DNA from: Paraphoma chrysanthemicola
Lineage: Eukaryota; Ascomycota; Dothideomycetes; Pleosporales; Phaeosphaeriaceae
DNA: 64,000 nucleotides
Assembly: GCA_020744225.1 (NCBI GenBank)
Contig: JAGMWG010000029.1
Span: 62,001 to 126,000, forward strand
Direction: 5' to 3'
The notes under the pieces were generated by a model. That model did no database searches and was not told the origin of the DNA. It worked only from the letters and a program-made list of their open reading frames with translations. Below are positions 43,236-54,655 of the stretch, piece after piece (position 1 is the first letter of the stretch; the number at the start of each line of letters is the position of its first letter). The position numbers were made by a program, and so were the translations under genes.

Positions 43236-44952
43236 TTAGACAACAGACTTCTCGTGGACACCCTCGTTGTACTGAGCGCTCCTCTTGCGGGTAGCCTCAG
43301 CCTCGGCATCGGTCAAGCTCAAGCGGCGAGCATCAACATGTGCCTCCTGCACGTCCTGGAAAGAAACGGTAGGAACGAAGCCAGGTGACTTCCAGGCCTT
43401 GGAGACCTTGCCGTAGAGCTCGTCGACTTGCTCGAGAGAAAGACCCTTGGTCTCGTAGATCATTGCCCAGACGAAGAAGATGCAGATGAAGCAGCATCCA
43501 CCCCAGACAAAGAACACCTTAGCACCGAGGTTGGCGTTGCCGGGGCCGCTGTTGACCATGTAGGGAGTAGCATAACCAATACCGAAATTGAGGAGCCAGT
43601 TGGCTGCGATTTGTTAGCTTGTGTTCTCAGCTGTACAGAATAGGCATCATGAACTTACTCGCAGTGGTCATGGAGAGAGACTTGGCCCGGACCTTGAGCG
43701 GGAAAATCTCGCCGGTTACAACCCAGGCAACAGGACCCCAGGAGCAGGCGAAGAAGAAGATGTAGATGCATACGAAGGCGATCAAAGCGTTCTGTGCAGC
43801 CTGATTGTCGGTTCCAGCGACAGTGCCGGTGATTGCGACGACAAATTGACAGAAGGCCATACCGAAAGCTCCAAAGAGCAGAAGGTTGCGGCGTCCCCAT
43901 TTCTCGACGAGGTAGAGTCCAGGGAAGGTTGAGCCGACATTGACAGCAGAAGTGATCATAGTAATCACGAATGGGTCGTTGAAGCCGGCATTCTGGAAGA
44001 ACGAAGTTCCGTAGTAGAAAATGAAGTTGATACCAGTCAACTGTTGGAGAGCTTGCAGCAGGCAACCAGTGGCCAATCTCTTGCCGAGACCGCCCTTGAA
44101 GCAGTCAATGTATGTGGCCTTGCCGAGAGAGAGCTCATATTCGTGGTTGGCGGTGATCTCAGCGAGCTCCTCAACAAGAGCGGGATGCTGTACATCAAGA
44201 CGCCTGAGCTTGGAGAGAGACTTTGCGGCCTTCTCTGGTTGACCCTTCTTGACATACCAGCGAGGAGACTCGGGAAGCCAGATGCAGCCAACGAAAAGGA
44301 TGATAGCCCAGGCGAATTGCACGGCAACGGGGATTCGGTACGAGCCCGTATCATAGCGGTCCTTCGTGGCATTCAGCACGACAGCGGCAATAAGAAGACC
44401 GATAGTGATAGCAAGCTGGTATGCTCCGACAATGACGCCACGAATCCACTTTGGCGCGGTCTCGGACTGGTAAAGAGGGATAGTGGCACTGATCATGCCG
44501 ACACCATAACCAGCGAAGAATCGCCCGGCAACGAAGAGCGGGATCTCAGTCGCAATAGTCTGGAGAATGACACCAAGACAGAACACAACGTTGCAAGCAA
44601 CAAGGCCGAGCCGACGTCCAAGGAAGTCGGCAGCAGGGGCTGCAGTCAGAGCGCCGAAGAAGGTACCAGCAGAAAGGATGGATACAATCAGGGACGACTG
44701 ATCGGAGGTGACGTCAAGTTCGCCTTTGTCGTTCTTGTAGCCAGTACTGAAGGTGTCCTTCCAGTACGGCATTCCAAGAATACCGCCAATGGTACCAGTG
44801 TCATAACTATAAATCTTAGCGAATGTTCACAGATAGATTCAAAATGCACCGTACCCGAAAAGCACACCACCGAAGGCGACGAAGAGACCGACCATGATGG
44901 CGGGGACGGCGCTTCCAGCAGCGCCCTCAGGCTTCTTCAACATTATGCCCAT
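43236..44952 (-). CDS. MFS sugar transporter (hexose transporter type)
   Basis: A 537-aa, 12-TM transporter from three exons: 44855-44952, 43659-44806 and 43236-43603; the sum is 1614 nt. Sugar-porter signatures are GYDTGTIGGILGMPYW in TM1, DFLGRRLGL after TM2, RFFAGYGVGMISATIPLYQS in TM4, PESPRWYVKKG before the central loop, QQLTGINFIFYYGTSFF in TM7, EKWGRRNLL after TM8 and YETKGLSLEQVDELY after TM12. The N-terminus, MGIMLKKPEGAAGSA, resembles high-affinity glucose transporters of filamentous fungi (hxtA/RGT2-like). It probably imports hexose by proton symport. The substrate range cannot be read from sequence. Confidence 0.92.
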
Positions 44953-47770
44953 GATGAGAACCTTCTTGTGTGTTGCAGCAAGATATGAAGGAAGCTGGAC
45001 TCAAGTGATGCTCAAGTCGTTGTGCACTCAAAGAAGGAGTGATGAAGATGATGTTTGTTGCGACACGGGTGACCCTGCCTTAAGTATTTTGGAGATCATG
45101 CGTGAACCCCAACATGAGAATCCACACGATGGACGGGACTGGAGGCTGGAAGCGTGGAGATTGGACGCTAGTCTAGGGAGAATAGTCGGGGCCTGGAGAA
45201 AGGTCCGATGGCAAGACGCACGCGGCGTCGGCCTCTAAGAGGCTTAGTTTCAAGACTGGATCGCACCAGACGGGCACCAATCATGCATGCTAGCGTGTAT
45301 AATCCCAGATCCCATGTGAAGTGCTGGGTTTTTTCAATCAGTGGTAAGCTAGGTGACAATTCTGCAGTTCCAGCCAACTGGTCGGCTGTGCACACTTGGA
45401 TCCGCCAGAGTCTCAGATTTGCTCACAGCTCTTGTTCAGCGGTTCTAAGGACTACTCGTTCCATCCAGAATATGCTCCTCATTGGTTGCACGGTGACGCA
45501 ACAACACGCTACCTTAGCAAGTCGAGGGATTGGCGGGCTGTCCAAGTAGATCCTGATAGGGTCCTTGACGATGGTAAATCGCTAGCGTGCATGATCTGTC
45601 AACCGGTGCTCGTGCGCATCGCTTAATCCTGTCTGACTTCATGCTGGAGATCATGTGTGCATGGTTGCCATTTGCGGGGCGATACTTTGTCCATCAGTTC
45701 CCAGCCGCGGAAGTGAAAGAGAATGCGGAAATGATCGCAGACGTGCTGTAAATCGAGATCAAACTTGTGTCGCCCAAGAGTGCCGAGTCACGATCAACAA
45801 CTTCACTTGGAGAGGGGGCGTCTTGCTGGCGGTGATCTGATGAACAGTTTCATCGATTCGATTCAACCCTGACAGGTCCCTGCTGCTCACAGGCCCTGCC
45901 GCTTACAGGGCGTACCCCGTACTTCTCAACATGTCTTTGTCAGGACATCGAAACATTCTGGAATGCTGCGATGTGCGCAAGCTTTTGCTGAACGGCGTCA
46001 AGAAGCAGGGACCAAGATGCCGTCCGTGATGGGTGGAGCGACAAGGTGGAGTAGTTTTTGATGACCGGACCGACAAACTTTTGCATCTGGCCTTGCTATC
46101 GACGCAATAGTCGATGGGGCCGCGGGGTGCATTAGTTCCCATGCTTCATCCGGAGGCTCAACAACCTCTGTGTGGACGCGCTTGTTCTAGTAGCGGGGTC
46201 TCGACCAACGACAAGCGCAAGCCAAGAGTGCTTAGGGCCGCACGTTTAGCACTGGGATGAATACCGGGAGGATTAAGGCTTCTGCTAACTAGCAAAGGCA
46301 TAGTCTTGCTATAGCTTGAGGCTGGTTGAGGGTACGCGCTCGCAATGCTCTACCCCATGTATGGGTCTACTTGACTGGTTGTGGAGTGATCCACAACCTC
46401 CGGTGCTTCGGGCTCGCCGGGATTTTGCAGTCTGTTGGACTGCGCGATGGGGCGACACATTATGCAGATGTTCGAGTTGAGACTTATCAAGTCGTTGTCG
46501 TGAAGGATGCCTCGTGATGATGAAGTGCAATGGCAACAGCAGGCGAAGCACGGTGTTGGTAGGATGATGACGACGTCAAGTCGATATAAGGTTATAGCCG
46601 AGGCGCGCCGTTAATTGGCTAGCTATCTCATATCGTAGCAGTCACGGCGTCAGAGTGGTGATTTCGCCCAGCTAACGACAAATCTCGCCACAGTTGGAAA
46701 TCTCCGATAAAGTCTTGTGAGCGCAGTATGGTACTTTTGCAGTCTGGTCGGAAGTCTGGGACCCTGTGTACCGCGGTGCAGTGGCAGCGTAACGGGTGTG
46801 AGCCATCTGAGCGCACCAAAGCCAAGAATGTGGCTGGTCTGTGGATCGTCTTATGTTCAACCTTCGTGGTTGCTACTTTATTCCCATGGGCAGCAGGCTG
46901 GCTATGATCGCTAGATCATCACCCAAGCGAGACCTATGGAAGGTCGCAGTCACATGCAGCACGCCTGCCGGCAGTGGGATTAGGACCCCTGGGTAGGGAC
47001 AAACCAGGGCAAGGACCACAAGCAGATAGAACTCTCATTATACCGCGAGAATCCTTCCGTAGCTGCCCCATGTTCGACTGCAACCCCACCATCAGACATG
47101 GCATTATTCACGACCCATTCACGATCCAGCAGTCTCCCGTATTGGCAGTGTGGAGCCCTTACTTTCCTGCGGTAAGGTTGGGTTTGTTCGTATAACGCGA
47201 TTCATCGAGAGCCTGAGAGTTGGGGTGGATGAGAATATCCATCGAGTGCGCATTGAACACTAGATGTCACATCCTCTGAACATGGCGGTTTACTGATCAC
47301 AACATACGACGAGAAAAATTTGCTCATGCAGTAAGCCACCGCTTGGGATTCAAAACCAGGTAGATCGAGTCAGACCCTCCCACGCATCCATGGCTCATCC
47401 AACACACAGTACCACGTACCACGGACGAGTGCGACACTCTACGCGACTCGGCAACTCATTTACATGACGCGTTCTGTGCACTCGAGAAGGCGAGCTTGAT
47501 TGCAAGTGCTTCATGAGGATATGTCAGGCAGAGGATGGAGAGATGAAAATCCTTGGCCCAAAGTTGTCAGCGGCATGAGAAGCGCATAAGCGGGGTCTGC
47601 CATACTCAACTCTCGCCGCATTGTTCAACCACCTACCAGGGCTCTGGTGCGACCTTCCGATATCGTGTTTAACCAGACTTGGAGCCATAGTAGCTGCCTA
47701 ATTAAGATCCAGCAGCGTTTTATCTACAGACGGTCCCTAATCAAGGACTGAAGGCGGCTTATCTCGGGCG
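44953..47770. other. 2.8-kb gene-poor region upstream of the HET gene
   Basis: No ORF above about 115 codons, and none with a recognisable domain or plausible intron partners. The first few hundred bases are the sugar-transporter promoter and the last few hundred belong to the HET gene. The middle may be decayed sequence. No repeats or transposon ends are seen by eye. Confidence 0.5.
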
Positions 47771-49696
47771 ATGTCTGCATCTGTTTATCAGGCGCGGCTA
47801 CTAGGACGGAACATTCGAATTCTGGAGCTTTCCCCGAAGGCTTCAAATGGGGAACTGCAATGCCGTTTGATCGAAACCCCACTTGACGATGTACCGCCGT
47901 ACCAAGCCCTTTCCTACGTATGGGGTGACCCAACCATCAGAGAGCCAATCTGGTGCAATGGACAGCGAATGGATGTGACAACAAACTTAGCCAACGCACT
48001 TCGACGATTGCGCCCACTTCAGTCCGAAATTGGGCTAAAGTATGCGAACGACGATGCTACGAACCCCAGATGTGGTGATGATGATTCGGCAACCTCGTCA
48101 CATGCGTCAACACGATGGGTATGGGCAGATGCTATTTGCATTAATCAGAATGACATGGTTGAGCGTAGTTCACAGGTACAGCTAATGCGAGAAGTGTATT
48201 CTAAAGCAACAGAGGTGGCAATCTGGTTAGGTTCTGATCCCGAGAGACATGCTCGGAACGCTTTTGCGGCGATCGAGTGGATAGCTCGCTTCCTGTCAAC
48301 ATATGGGAAGCTTGCAAGTGGTTTGCGGAAAGAGGGCATAAAATGGAATAACCAAGGACGCGGATATTTCACATTCGAGGTTTGTGGCGCTTTATTGAAA
48401 TCGAAGAGCATCGAAAACCCATGGCCGTCGCTACACGCTCTGTTTGTGGTGCAATATTGGACAAGGATCTGGTGCGTACAAGAGGTCTATCTCGCCCCGA
48501 AACAAATACTTTATTTTGGCACGGAAAAGATAGATGGCAAAAGCTTCAGTGACTTCACCGACTGGTGGGCACGCGAAGACTACCGGCATGCACGTGGAGG
48601 GGGCCCTCATACAAAGGAGCAGATTGCCATGCAGAATTCGGGTATCTCGCAAGCACATACGACATTCAATCACCAAAGTCTCAATGCTAAAGACTTGTTT
48701 CTGGTGTGCGAACAATTCAACAACCTCGATGCAACCAACCCACGCGACAAAGTCTACGGAGTCCTCGGATTGTGGCGTCCACTGTCTGCCTCTCATCGTC
48801 CGATCGACGTAGACTACAACAAATCTGTTGCGGAAGTTTACACGGATGTTGCAATACAGGCGATCTGCGATAGAAAAGATTTATTGGTGCTACGTCTTGT
48901 GGACCACGATACGAACCGCAACTTTGCCGAGGACGATGGTTTCCCATCGTGGGTCCCGCGATTCGACCGTCGCAGTCGGGTGCGGCCCATGTGGCTGGAT
49001 AAAAGCCCACTAAGTGCAACTGCATATTGGGCGGAAGTGCCAGATGAAGATCTAGCACGCACTGGCACACTCAAGCTGAAAGGCGTGCTGTTTGATCGAG
49101 TGAAATCGATTACCAATGTTCTGCAAGGCGGCTCTGCGTCTTTTACGAACGACAACAGCTTCCGCAACAGCTTCATACAACTCTACCTTGAAGCCACAGG
49201 AGCAAAACCAGATCCTGAATTCCGCCACCAATTGTCTGTCTCCGAACTAGCCACGACTGTTACAGGGGGAATGATCAAGATTTCCGATGACCTGCATGAC
49301 CGGGATGAGACGGAACCAGACGCGTGGCTGGATATGAGCGACCTTGATAGTGAACCAGGCCGTAGCTTCCTCTACAACTTTCAATCTTTTGTTGACTCAG
49401 ACACCTACCCAGGAAATTCCCGGGGCTTCGACAAGCTGTTGGCGTGTCAGAATAAGCGCATCTTCCGTACGAGTAGGGGCTACCTAGGACTAGGACCTCG
49501 CAGTATGCGTGAAGGTGACTTAGTGGCAGTCCTGCACGGCGGCAGAGTGCCTTTTGTCTTGAGAATCATGGGTCAACCTGGGGCCGCATATTTTGTTCTG
49601 GTAGGGGATTGTTTCGTACACGACATCATGCAGAAACAAATCTATGAGATGCTAGAAGAGGAGGGAGTCATGACTGGTGAGTTTCAGTTGCGTTAG
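47771..49696 (+). CDS. Heterokaryon-incompatibility (HET) domain protein
   Basis: A single-exon, 641-aa protein. The three HET blocks are present: YQALSYVWGD near residue 44, WVWADAICINQNDMVERSSQ near residue 117 (followed by LMREVYSKATEVAIWLGSDP), and NPRDKVYGVLGLWRP near residue 320. The C-terminal 300 residues have no repeat or NLR module I recognise and end in the FVLVGDCFVHDIM type of sequence common in this family (often written GDAYVHG). HET proteins trigger vegetative incompatibility or related immune-like cell death when they meet a non-self partner allele. Most genomic copies have no known partner. It is intronless and sits beside a gene-poor stretch. Confidence 0.93.
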   Translation: MSASVYQARLLGRNIRILELSPKASNGELQCRLIETPLDDVPPYQALSYVWGDPTIREPIWCNGQRMDVTTNLANALRRLRPLQSEIGLKYANDDATNPRCGDDDSATSSHASTRWVWADAICINQNDMVERSSQVQLMREVYSKATEVAIWLGSDPERHARNAFAAIEWIARFLSTYGKLASGLRKEGIKWNNQGRGYFTFEVCGALLKSKSIENPWPSLHALFVVQYWTRIWCVQEVYLAPKQILYFGTEKIDGKSFSDFTDWWAREDYRHARGGGPHTKEQIAMQNSGISQAHTTFNHQSLNAKDLFLVCEQFNNLDATNPRDKVYGVLGLWRPLSASHRPIDVDYNKSVAEVYTDVAIQAICDRKDLLVLRLVDHDTNRNFAEDDGFPSWVPRFDRRSRVRPMWLDKSPLSATAYWAEVPDEDLARTGTLKLKGVLFDRVKSITNVLQGGSASFTNDNSFRNSFIQLYLEATGAKPDPEFRHQLSVSELATTVTGGMIKISDDLHDRDETEPDAWLDMSDLDSEPGRSFLYNFQSFVDSDTYPGNSRGFDKLLACQNKRIFRTSRGYLGLGPRSMREGDLVAVLHGGRVPFVLRIMGQPGAAYFVLVGDCFVHDIMQKQIYEMLEEEGVMTGEFQLR

Positions 49697-49988
49697 AAAG
49701 CGGTCAAGCACTGCGAGCTTTCGTATAGTCATTTGATGATTGTCGATACCTACCCAACAATATGTTCTACAGTCCGCAGGTGGAGAACTGCCGCTTGAGC
49801 AATATGATGTCATATTCACTATAAGTATCCGAGGCAGGTAAAGGCGCTCGGAAATGCATATCAATGCAAGGCCGGAACTAACATATGCCATCTACAACTA
49901 ACATGATCCACACACTGGGATTCAGTCAGGCGCGGCAACTATCTTTGGTATCATCAAACAAATTCAAAACATAAGTACCAAAAACCGA

Positions 49989-51278
49989 TCATCCATCCTT
50001 CTTATCCTTACTGCGCAAATGTTCCTCCTTCCATTTCTCGCCTGTGATTTGCTGCTCCGTCAGCGACTTCTCCCGCCAGCTTGCCCAGTACTTTGTAATC
50101 TCGTTCGTGATGTCTCGTTGCTGCTCGCTCTTTTCGTACACATTGCCGATTTCCTGCAACATATTCAGCCAATCGGGCATCCTGCCTGACCGGCCATCGT
50201 CGCCTGCGAAGTGTACAACATAGTCTCCCTTGCGCGCGCGGAACCATTCCAGGTTCTCAGGCTCGAGTCCCTCGCGGTATTTCTTCACACTGTCTTCCTC
50301 GTCGGGATAGGCGTTGAACCAGTACCACGGCACGCGCACGACGTTCTTCTTCCACTTCTCCTCGTAGATTATCTTCTCCAAGGCAGTTTGTTCGGCGAGC
50401 ACGAGTTGTACGTCGGGCCGATAGTATCGGAATGCGAGAATTGTGTTGAAGAGGTCGGTGGCCCAGTCGCTGACTTTGAAGATGAAAACTCCAGCATTCA
50501 AGCCAAAAGCGTCGTTGTTGAAGATCAGGTTCACGTCCTGAAACTCGGTGGTGTTCGGAGGGAGGAAGCTCGATAGCGGTCGGCAGGGGTCGAGCAGAAT
50601 GGCGTCGCGGTCGATCCACATGACCCATTCCAGGCGTTCTTCGGCCGGCTTCAGCATCTCGTTCATGACGAGATTGAGAAGGAACGCAATCTTATTCCAG
50701 GCACCATCTGACAGCTGCTCGCAGAGTATGTGTGTCGATGTGCCTTTTACAGCACTCGCGAACATTTGCGACTGGATGGCGCGCTGATATGCCTCTGCAG
50801 TCTTTCCAGTCGAGATTGTCGCGAATGCGACGCGGCGAGTTTCTTCGGCGGGGAAGGGTGCGTACTTTGCGCACGTTCGGTTGCGCTCAATTGCAGCAGC
50901 CTTCATCTTGTCGTCGAAGTCGGGGAAGCATTTTGATGCGCCATAAGACACGAACGTCTTCGAATAGTCGATCGTATGTAGTTGCGCCGCTGTAGGCGAG
51001 GGTGTCGCTACCTTTGCCGACGGAGTCGCGTCAGCAAAGTACTGTGGTGGTGTGGTCTCCTCATCTTCGACCTGGTTGGCCTTTTTGGCGTCCTCGAACC
51101 AGTTTCTTTGGGATCCATCATCCAGGGAAGTTGGCACGGGGTCGGCAGAAGGAGTGCGTACTGCTGGTGCCGATGACGACCACTGGAGCTGGAAGAAGAT
51201 TCCAATAACCAGGAGGCCAACCAGGACTTTGGGGAGAAGGCCCGCCGGAAACCGGAAATTACTATGTGTGGACACCAT
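49989..51278 (-). CDS. Golgi glycosyltransferase, GT34 family (GMA12/MNN10 type)
   Basis: A single-exon, 429-aa type II membrane protein with a short cytosolic end, one membrane anchor (LLPKVLVGLLVIGIFFQL, about residues 14-31), a disordered stem and a GT34 catalytic domain. The nucleotide-sugar/metal motif DRD lies in VMWIDRDAILLDP near residue 222. NNDAFGLNAGVFIFK, LAEQTALEKIIYEE and YVVHFAGDDGR are further family blocks. GT34 enzymes add alpha-galactose (GMA12) or alpha-1,6-mannose (MNN10/11) to glycoproteins. The DUF-free stem and the catalytic domain do not decide between these. The C-terminus is a charged Lys/Asp tail. Confidence 0.9.
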   Translation of the reverse strand: MVSTHSNFRFPAGLLPKVLVGLLVIGIFFQLQWSSSAPAVRTPSADPVPTSLDDGSQRNWFEDAKKANQVEDEETTPPQYFADATPSAKVATPSPTAAQLHTIDYSKTFVSYGASKCFPDFDDKMKAAAIERNRTCAKYAPFPAEETRRVAFATISTGKTAEAYQRAIQSQMFASAVKGTSTHILCEQLSDGAWNKIAFLLNLVMNEMLKPAEERLEWVMWIDRDAILLDPCRPLSSFLPPNTTEFQDVNLIFNNDAFGLNAGVFIFKVSDWATDLFNTILAFRYYRPDVQLVLAEQTALEKIIYEEKWKKNVVRVPWYWFNAYPDEEDSVKKYREGLEPENLEWFRARKGDYVVHFAGDDGRSGRMPDWLNMLQEIGNVYEKSEQQRDITNEITKYWASWREKSLTEQQITGEKWKEEHLRSKDKKDG

Positions 51279-52503
51279 TTTGAACGAGCGGCGAAAGTTG
51301 GATGTGTGCTCGGCCGTCGACTCGACAAGGTTTTGGGAGGTTTATTGCATCGTGGTGTCGACGTGGAATGATGATCAAAGGGGGCCTGCGGCGTAACCGT
51401 GAACTCAGCGGCTAGGCCCGAGTGGCCCGCAGGGCGTCTTTCGCCTTGCGGCACGCTTGGCGCTGTTTCGATGAGGGGCGCAATACTAGCGAACCATGGC
51501 GCAGCTGGACAACCACAACTCAGAATTGGACACTTGTTTGTCGCAAGGAGCATGGCTTTGTCGTGCGAACGTACGGCCGTCTCAATGATCGACATCACAG
51601 CGTGGTCTTCTTGCCCTCCAACGTGAAGAGCAGACGAGACTTCTTTCCATTATTTGCAACTAGGAACACTGCGTGGCTGGAAGTTCGCGCCTTCATTTTG
51701 CCCGACAGCCTGCATCTCTTTGCGACCAATATAGTTGGCTATGGTCGATGAGGCAATGGTTCCGTTCAGGGTCATCAGACATTCGGCTCCCTGTCCACGG
51801 TATTGCTGTTGCCTAGTCTTCGCCCATTTGGACCCCGAAGAAACCAGATGTGACACAGCACAGACAATTCGATTTACGTACGATCGGAGAAGGAAAGGTG
51901 TCGAAGCGCGGAAATCAGCCTCAAGCGCACTATGCCCACCAAGAGATGATGCCGGACTGAAATTCCATGCGGTTTTGAGGATTTCACGCTCTAACAGCAC
52001 TGGCACGTGAGATCGTACGCGAAACAGGGCTGACGTGACGTTGGTCGTTGTAGGACGAGAGAATTTTGTTGCAGTTCTACACTTGGTGCACACTTCACTA
52101 CTCCCAAGTCCTGCGTCTTACCAGTCTTCTATCCTCTCATCATGGGCGCTTGTCCTACTACTCCTAGGAAAGTTATTTTCCAATATATAAAAGAAGAGCT
52201 TCTATTTGCACACTGCGTCCACTAGAAGAGTCCTTCATGAACGTGTCAAGAATTCATTCATGTTTGCCAATTCTACCCAAGTTGAGAATTTTGCGGGCCA
52301 AACCTTTCACGTTATATCGTATCAACATTGTTGATCAAGCTCATGGGTCACCTCCATAGTTGTCATGCCTTCCATGCCTTTATAAGTGTATGACACAAGC
52401 GTGCGAGTAACTGAAGCCAATTCTGCTCGAACCACTGGCACCATCTTACACATTCAATTGACCTCATAATCATAAGGATCCAAGAACTTAACTTACAGCC
52501 TAA
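51279..52503. other. 1.2-kb region without a recognised gene
   Basis: This includes the GT34 promoter. A TATA-like ATATATAAAAG lies near 52183-52193 and may serve the ORF that follows. I see nothing else. Confidence 0.5.
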
Positions 52504-52929
52504 ATGCTACCATGCCGCCATGATGCATTCCAAGCAGCACTCTTCGGAGCCAATCACGGCTTTGGTGAGCGTGTCATACTCTTAGAGATTGCATCTACAG
52601 AACGCAATCTAAAAATCAAGCTACCAATTCATTCTCGATACGAAATGAAAGTACCTGTACTGATGTGTCCCGAAGCTGACAAGAACGATTGGTTACTTCT
52701 GTGCAATATTGTTGCTACTGACCAAGTCCTCCAAGTTATGTATGATGATGGGAAGCGCGATCATCTTGCAAAGCTGGCCGTTGATGGAGCGGGACAAACG
52801 AGCGATGGCGGCATACCGATGAAGTTCTATTGGAAGGAGCATGATGAGGCTATGATAGCTCTTGGAAGGGGCCTACATTGGATCCGAAGGAAGCTACTAA
52901 GTTTTGTTGCGTCGTTCGTTGCGCTATAG
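52504..52929 (+). CDS. Doubtful ORF, 141 aa
   Basis: An open frame from the ATG at 52504 to the TAG at 52929. It has no family I recognise, no signal peptide, and a basic, hydrophobic C-terminus (LHWIRRKLLSFVASFVAL). A polypyrimidine/ACAG acceptor-like sequence just before the ATG and a TATA-like element 320 bp upstream make an expressed gene possible, perhaps with a 5' UTR intron. Equally it may be chance or the remnant of a longer gene. Confidence 0.35.
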   Translation: MLPCRHDAFQAALFGANHGFGERVILLEIASTERNLKIKLPIHSRYEMKVPVLMCPEADKNDWLLLCNIVATDQVLQVMYDDGKRDHLAKLAVDGAGQTSDGGIPMKFYWKEHDEAMIALGRGLHWIRRKLLSFVASFVAL

Positions 52930-53590
52930 TTTGAGTCGGCCCTTTCCGAAATATTCTGTGTGCAAGTTTGCACTTTCCCACTAACACAATCTCTGCTTTA
53001 TTGGCTCGAAGCGTGGATGAACCCTAAGATTCCCAAATCCGAAAAAGAGTGCGAATCAATCCCGAAGATGGTCGGGCACTTGAAGAAGATTTCGGCGAAG
53101 GTACTAGAAGGTCGGTGTGGAATTTGCACAAGATCCACTTCGAAACAGGGTTGAGAACGCATCCGGCTTTGAAATCGATCGCAATGACGGCATGTCACGG
53201 TGCGGGAGCTAGCGGGTATGCTACGGAGGGTTGTTCCTGCTGTGGGTCAATTCCACGTGTCGGCCGATAGCCCTGCACTGACGATCCAATTGCGTCCGCT
53301 CTTGATCATAACCTCGACAAAAGCGTCTTGAAAATCATGTATCCTTGTCTTTCGGCAGCATGATCCTTGTGACTTTCTCATTAACATCGGATATCGTGAA
53401 GTCACTGCTGTGGATCTGGTCGACCGGCGAAAGATCGGCGAGGCAGCAAATTCACAGTTACAGCCTGGTGGACCATTACAAACACAATGTTGGAGCATAG
53501 TTAAAAGTCGACATAATTCCTATCAGAAGACCTAATTTCAACCTCATTACTAAGACACACTTCTCATCACATCTCACTTTTCACTACAAA
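52930..53590. other. Intergenic region upstream of the zinc ADH gene
   Basis: Overlapping short ORFs without resemblance to known proteins. The last 100 bases are CT/CA-rich, as is usual for a fungal 5' UTR. Confidence 0.55.
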
Positions 53591-54655
53591 ATGGGACCAA
53601 GCACAAACACTTCCGACTTCCAAGGCTGGGTTGCCCACGATGCCTCCGCTGCAGAGGGAAAGATGCAGTGGGGCTCATTCCAGCCAAAGGCATTCGAAGA
53701 CACAGACATCGAGATGGAAATCACTCATTGCGGTGTCTGTGGCAGCGACATCCACACCCTTCGCTCCGGCTGGGGACCGTCAGATTATCCGCTCGTAGTA
53801 GGCCACGAGATCATCGGCAAAGTCACAAAAGTCGGCAACAGTGTGACAGATTTGAAGGTCGGCGACCGTGTTGGTGTTGGAGCTCAGAGCGAGTGCTGCG
53901 AGTCATGCAAACCATGCAAGATGCAACAAGAGTCCAACTGCACCAAGATGACCATGACTTATAACGGGAAGCACTCCAACGGTGACAAGTCATACGGAGG
54001 TTATGCGAAGGTTTGGCGTGGACCAGCCTCATTCGCGATCCCCATTCCGGACGGGTTGCCATCAGAATTCGCTGCACCTCTGATGTGCGGAGGTGTCACA
54101 GTCTACAACCCGCTTGTCTCAAACGGCGCTGGTCCTGGAAAGCGTGTTGGTGTCGTCGGCGTCGGTGGTCTCGGGCACTTCGCTCTTCTCTTCGCCAAAG
54201 CGCTCGGTTGCGAAAAGGTTGTGGCCATCTCCCGGTCATCAAGCAAAAAGGAGGATGCGATCAAGCTCGGAGCCGACGAGTTCATCGCCACTGGCGAGGA
54301 CTCCGAATGGATGACCAAGAATGCGAACTCCCTCGACCTCATCATATCCACCATTTCCGGTTCCTTCCCGCTCGACCAGTACCTGCAGCTTTTGGACGTG
54401 AACGGCACATTTGTGCAGCTCGGCGCACCTGATGACCCGCTCCCGAGCTTCTCGCCGTTGGGCTTGATCTTCAAGAACTTGAAGATTGCAGGAAGCTTGA
54501 TCGGCACAAGGCAGCACATTCGCGACATGCTTGAGTTGGCGAAGAAGACAAATCTGCAGGCGTGGGTGCAGGTTAGACCAATGGAGGAAGCCAATCAAGT
54601 ACTTTTGGATTTCGAGAAGGGTCTGCCGAGATACCGATACGTGCTTAAGAACTAG
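53591..54655 (+). CDS. Zinc-dependent alcohol dehydrogenase (ADH6/cinnamyl-ADH type)
   Basis: A single-exon, 354-aa protein of the NADPH-preferring ADH6/ADH7 group, which interconverts aldehydes (cinnamaldehyde, furfural, branched aldehydes) and alcohols. Catalytic zinc ligands are Cys47 in CGVCGSDIH, His72-Glu73 in VVGHEIIG and a Cys in PLMCGGVTVY. The structural-zinc loop is ECCESCKPCKMQQESNC. The Rossmann motif is GVGGLGHFALLFAKALG, followed by AISRSSSKK, whose Ser/Arg/Lys favour NADP. The length is normal and the start is fixed by the conserved N-terminus. There is no targeting signal, so it is probably cytosolic. Confidence 0.92.
   Translation: MGPSTNTSDFQGWVAHDASAAEGKMQWGSFQPKAFEDTDIEMEITHCGVCGSDIHTLRSGWGPSDYPLVVGHEIIGKVTKVGNSVTDLKVGDRVGVGAQSECCESCKPCKMQQESNCTKMTMTYNGKHSNGDKSYGGYAKVWRGPASFAIPIPDGLPSEFAAPLMCGGVTVYNPLVSNGAGPGKRVGVVGVGGLGHFALLFAKALGCEKVVAISRSSSKKEDAIKLGADEFIATGEDSEWMTKNANSLDLIISTISGSFPLDQYLQLLDVNGTFVQLGAPDDPLPSFSPLGLIFKNLKIAGSLIGTRQHIRDMLELAKKTNLQAWVQVRPMEEANQVLLDFEKGLPRYRYVLKN

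Noticed and set aside
47340..47370. Possible tRNA T-arm-like sequence
   Set aside because: No matching A box, acceptor stem or cloverleaf nearby. No other tRNA-like B box was found by eye in the window.
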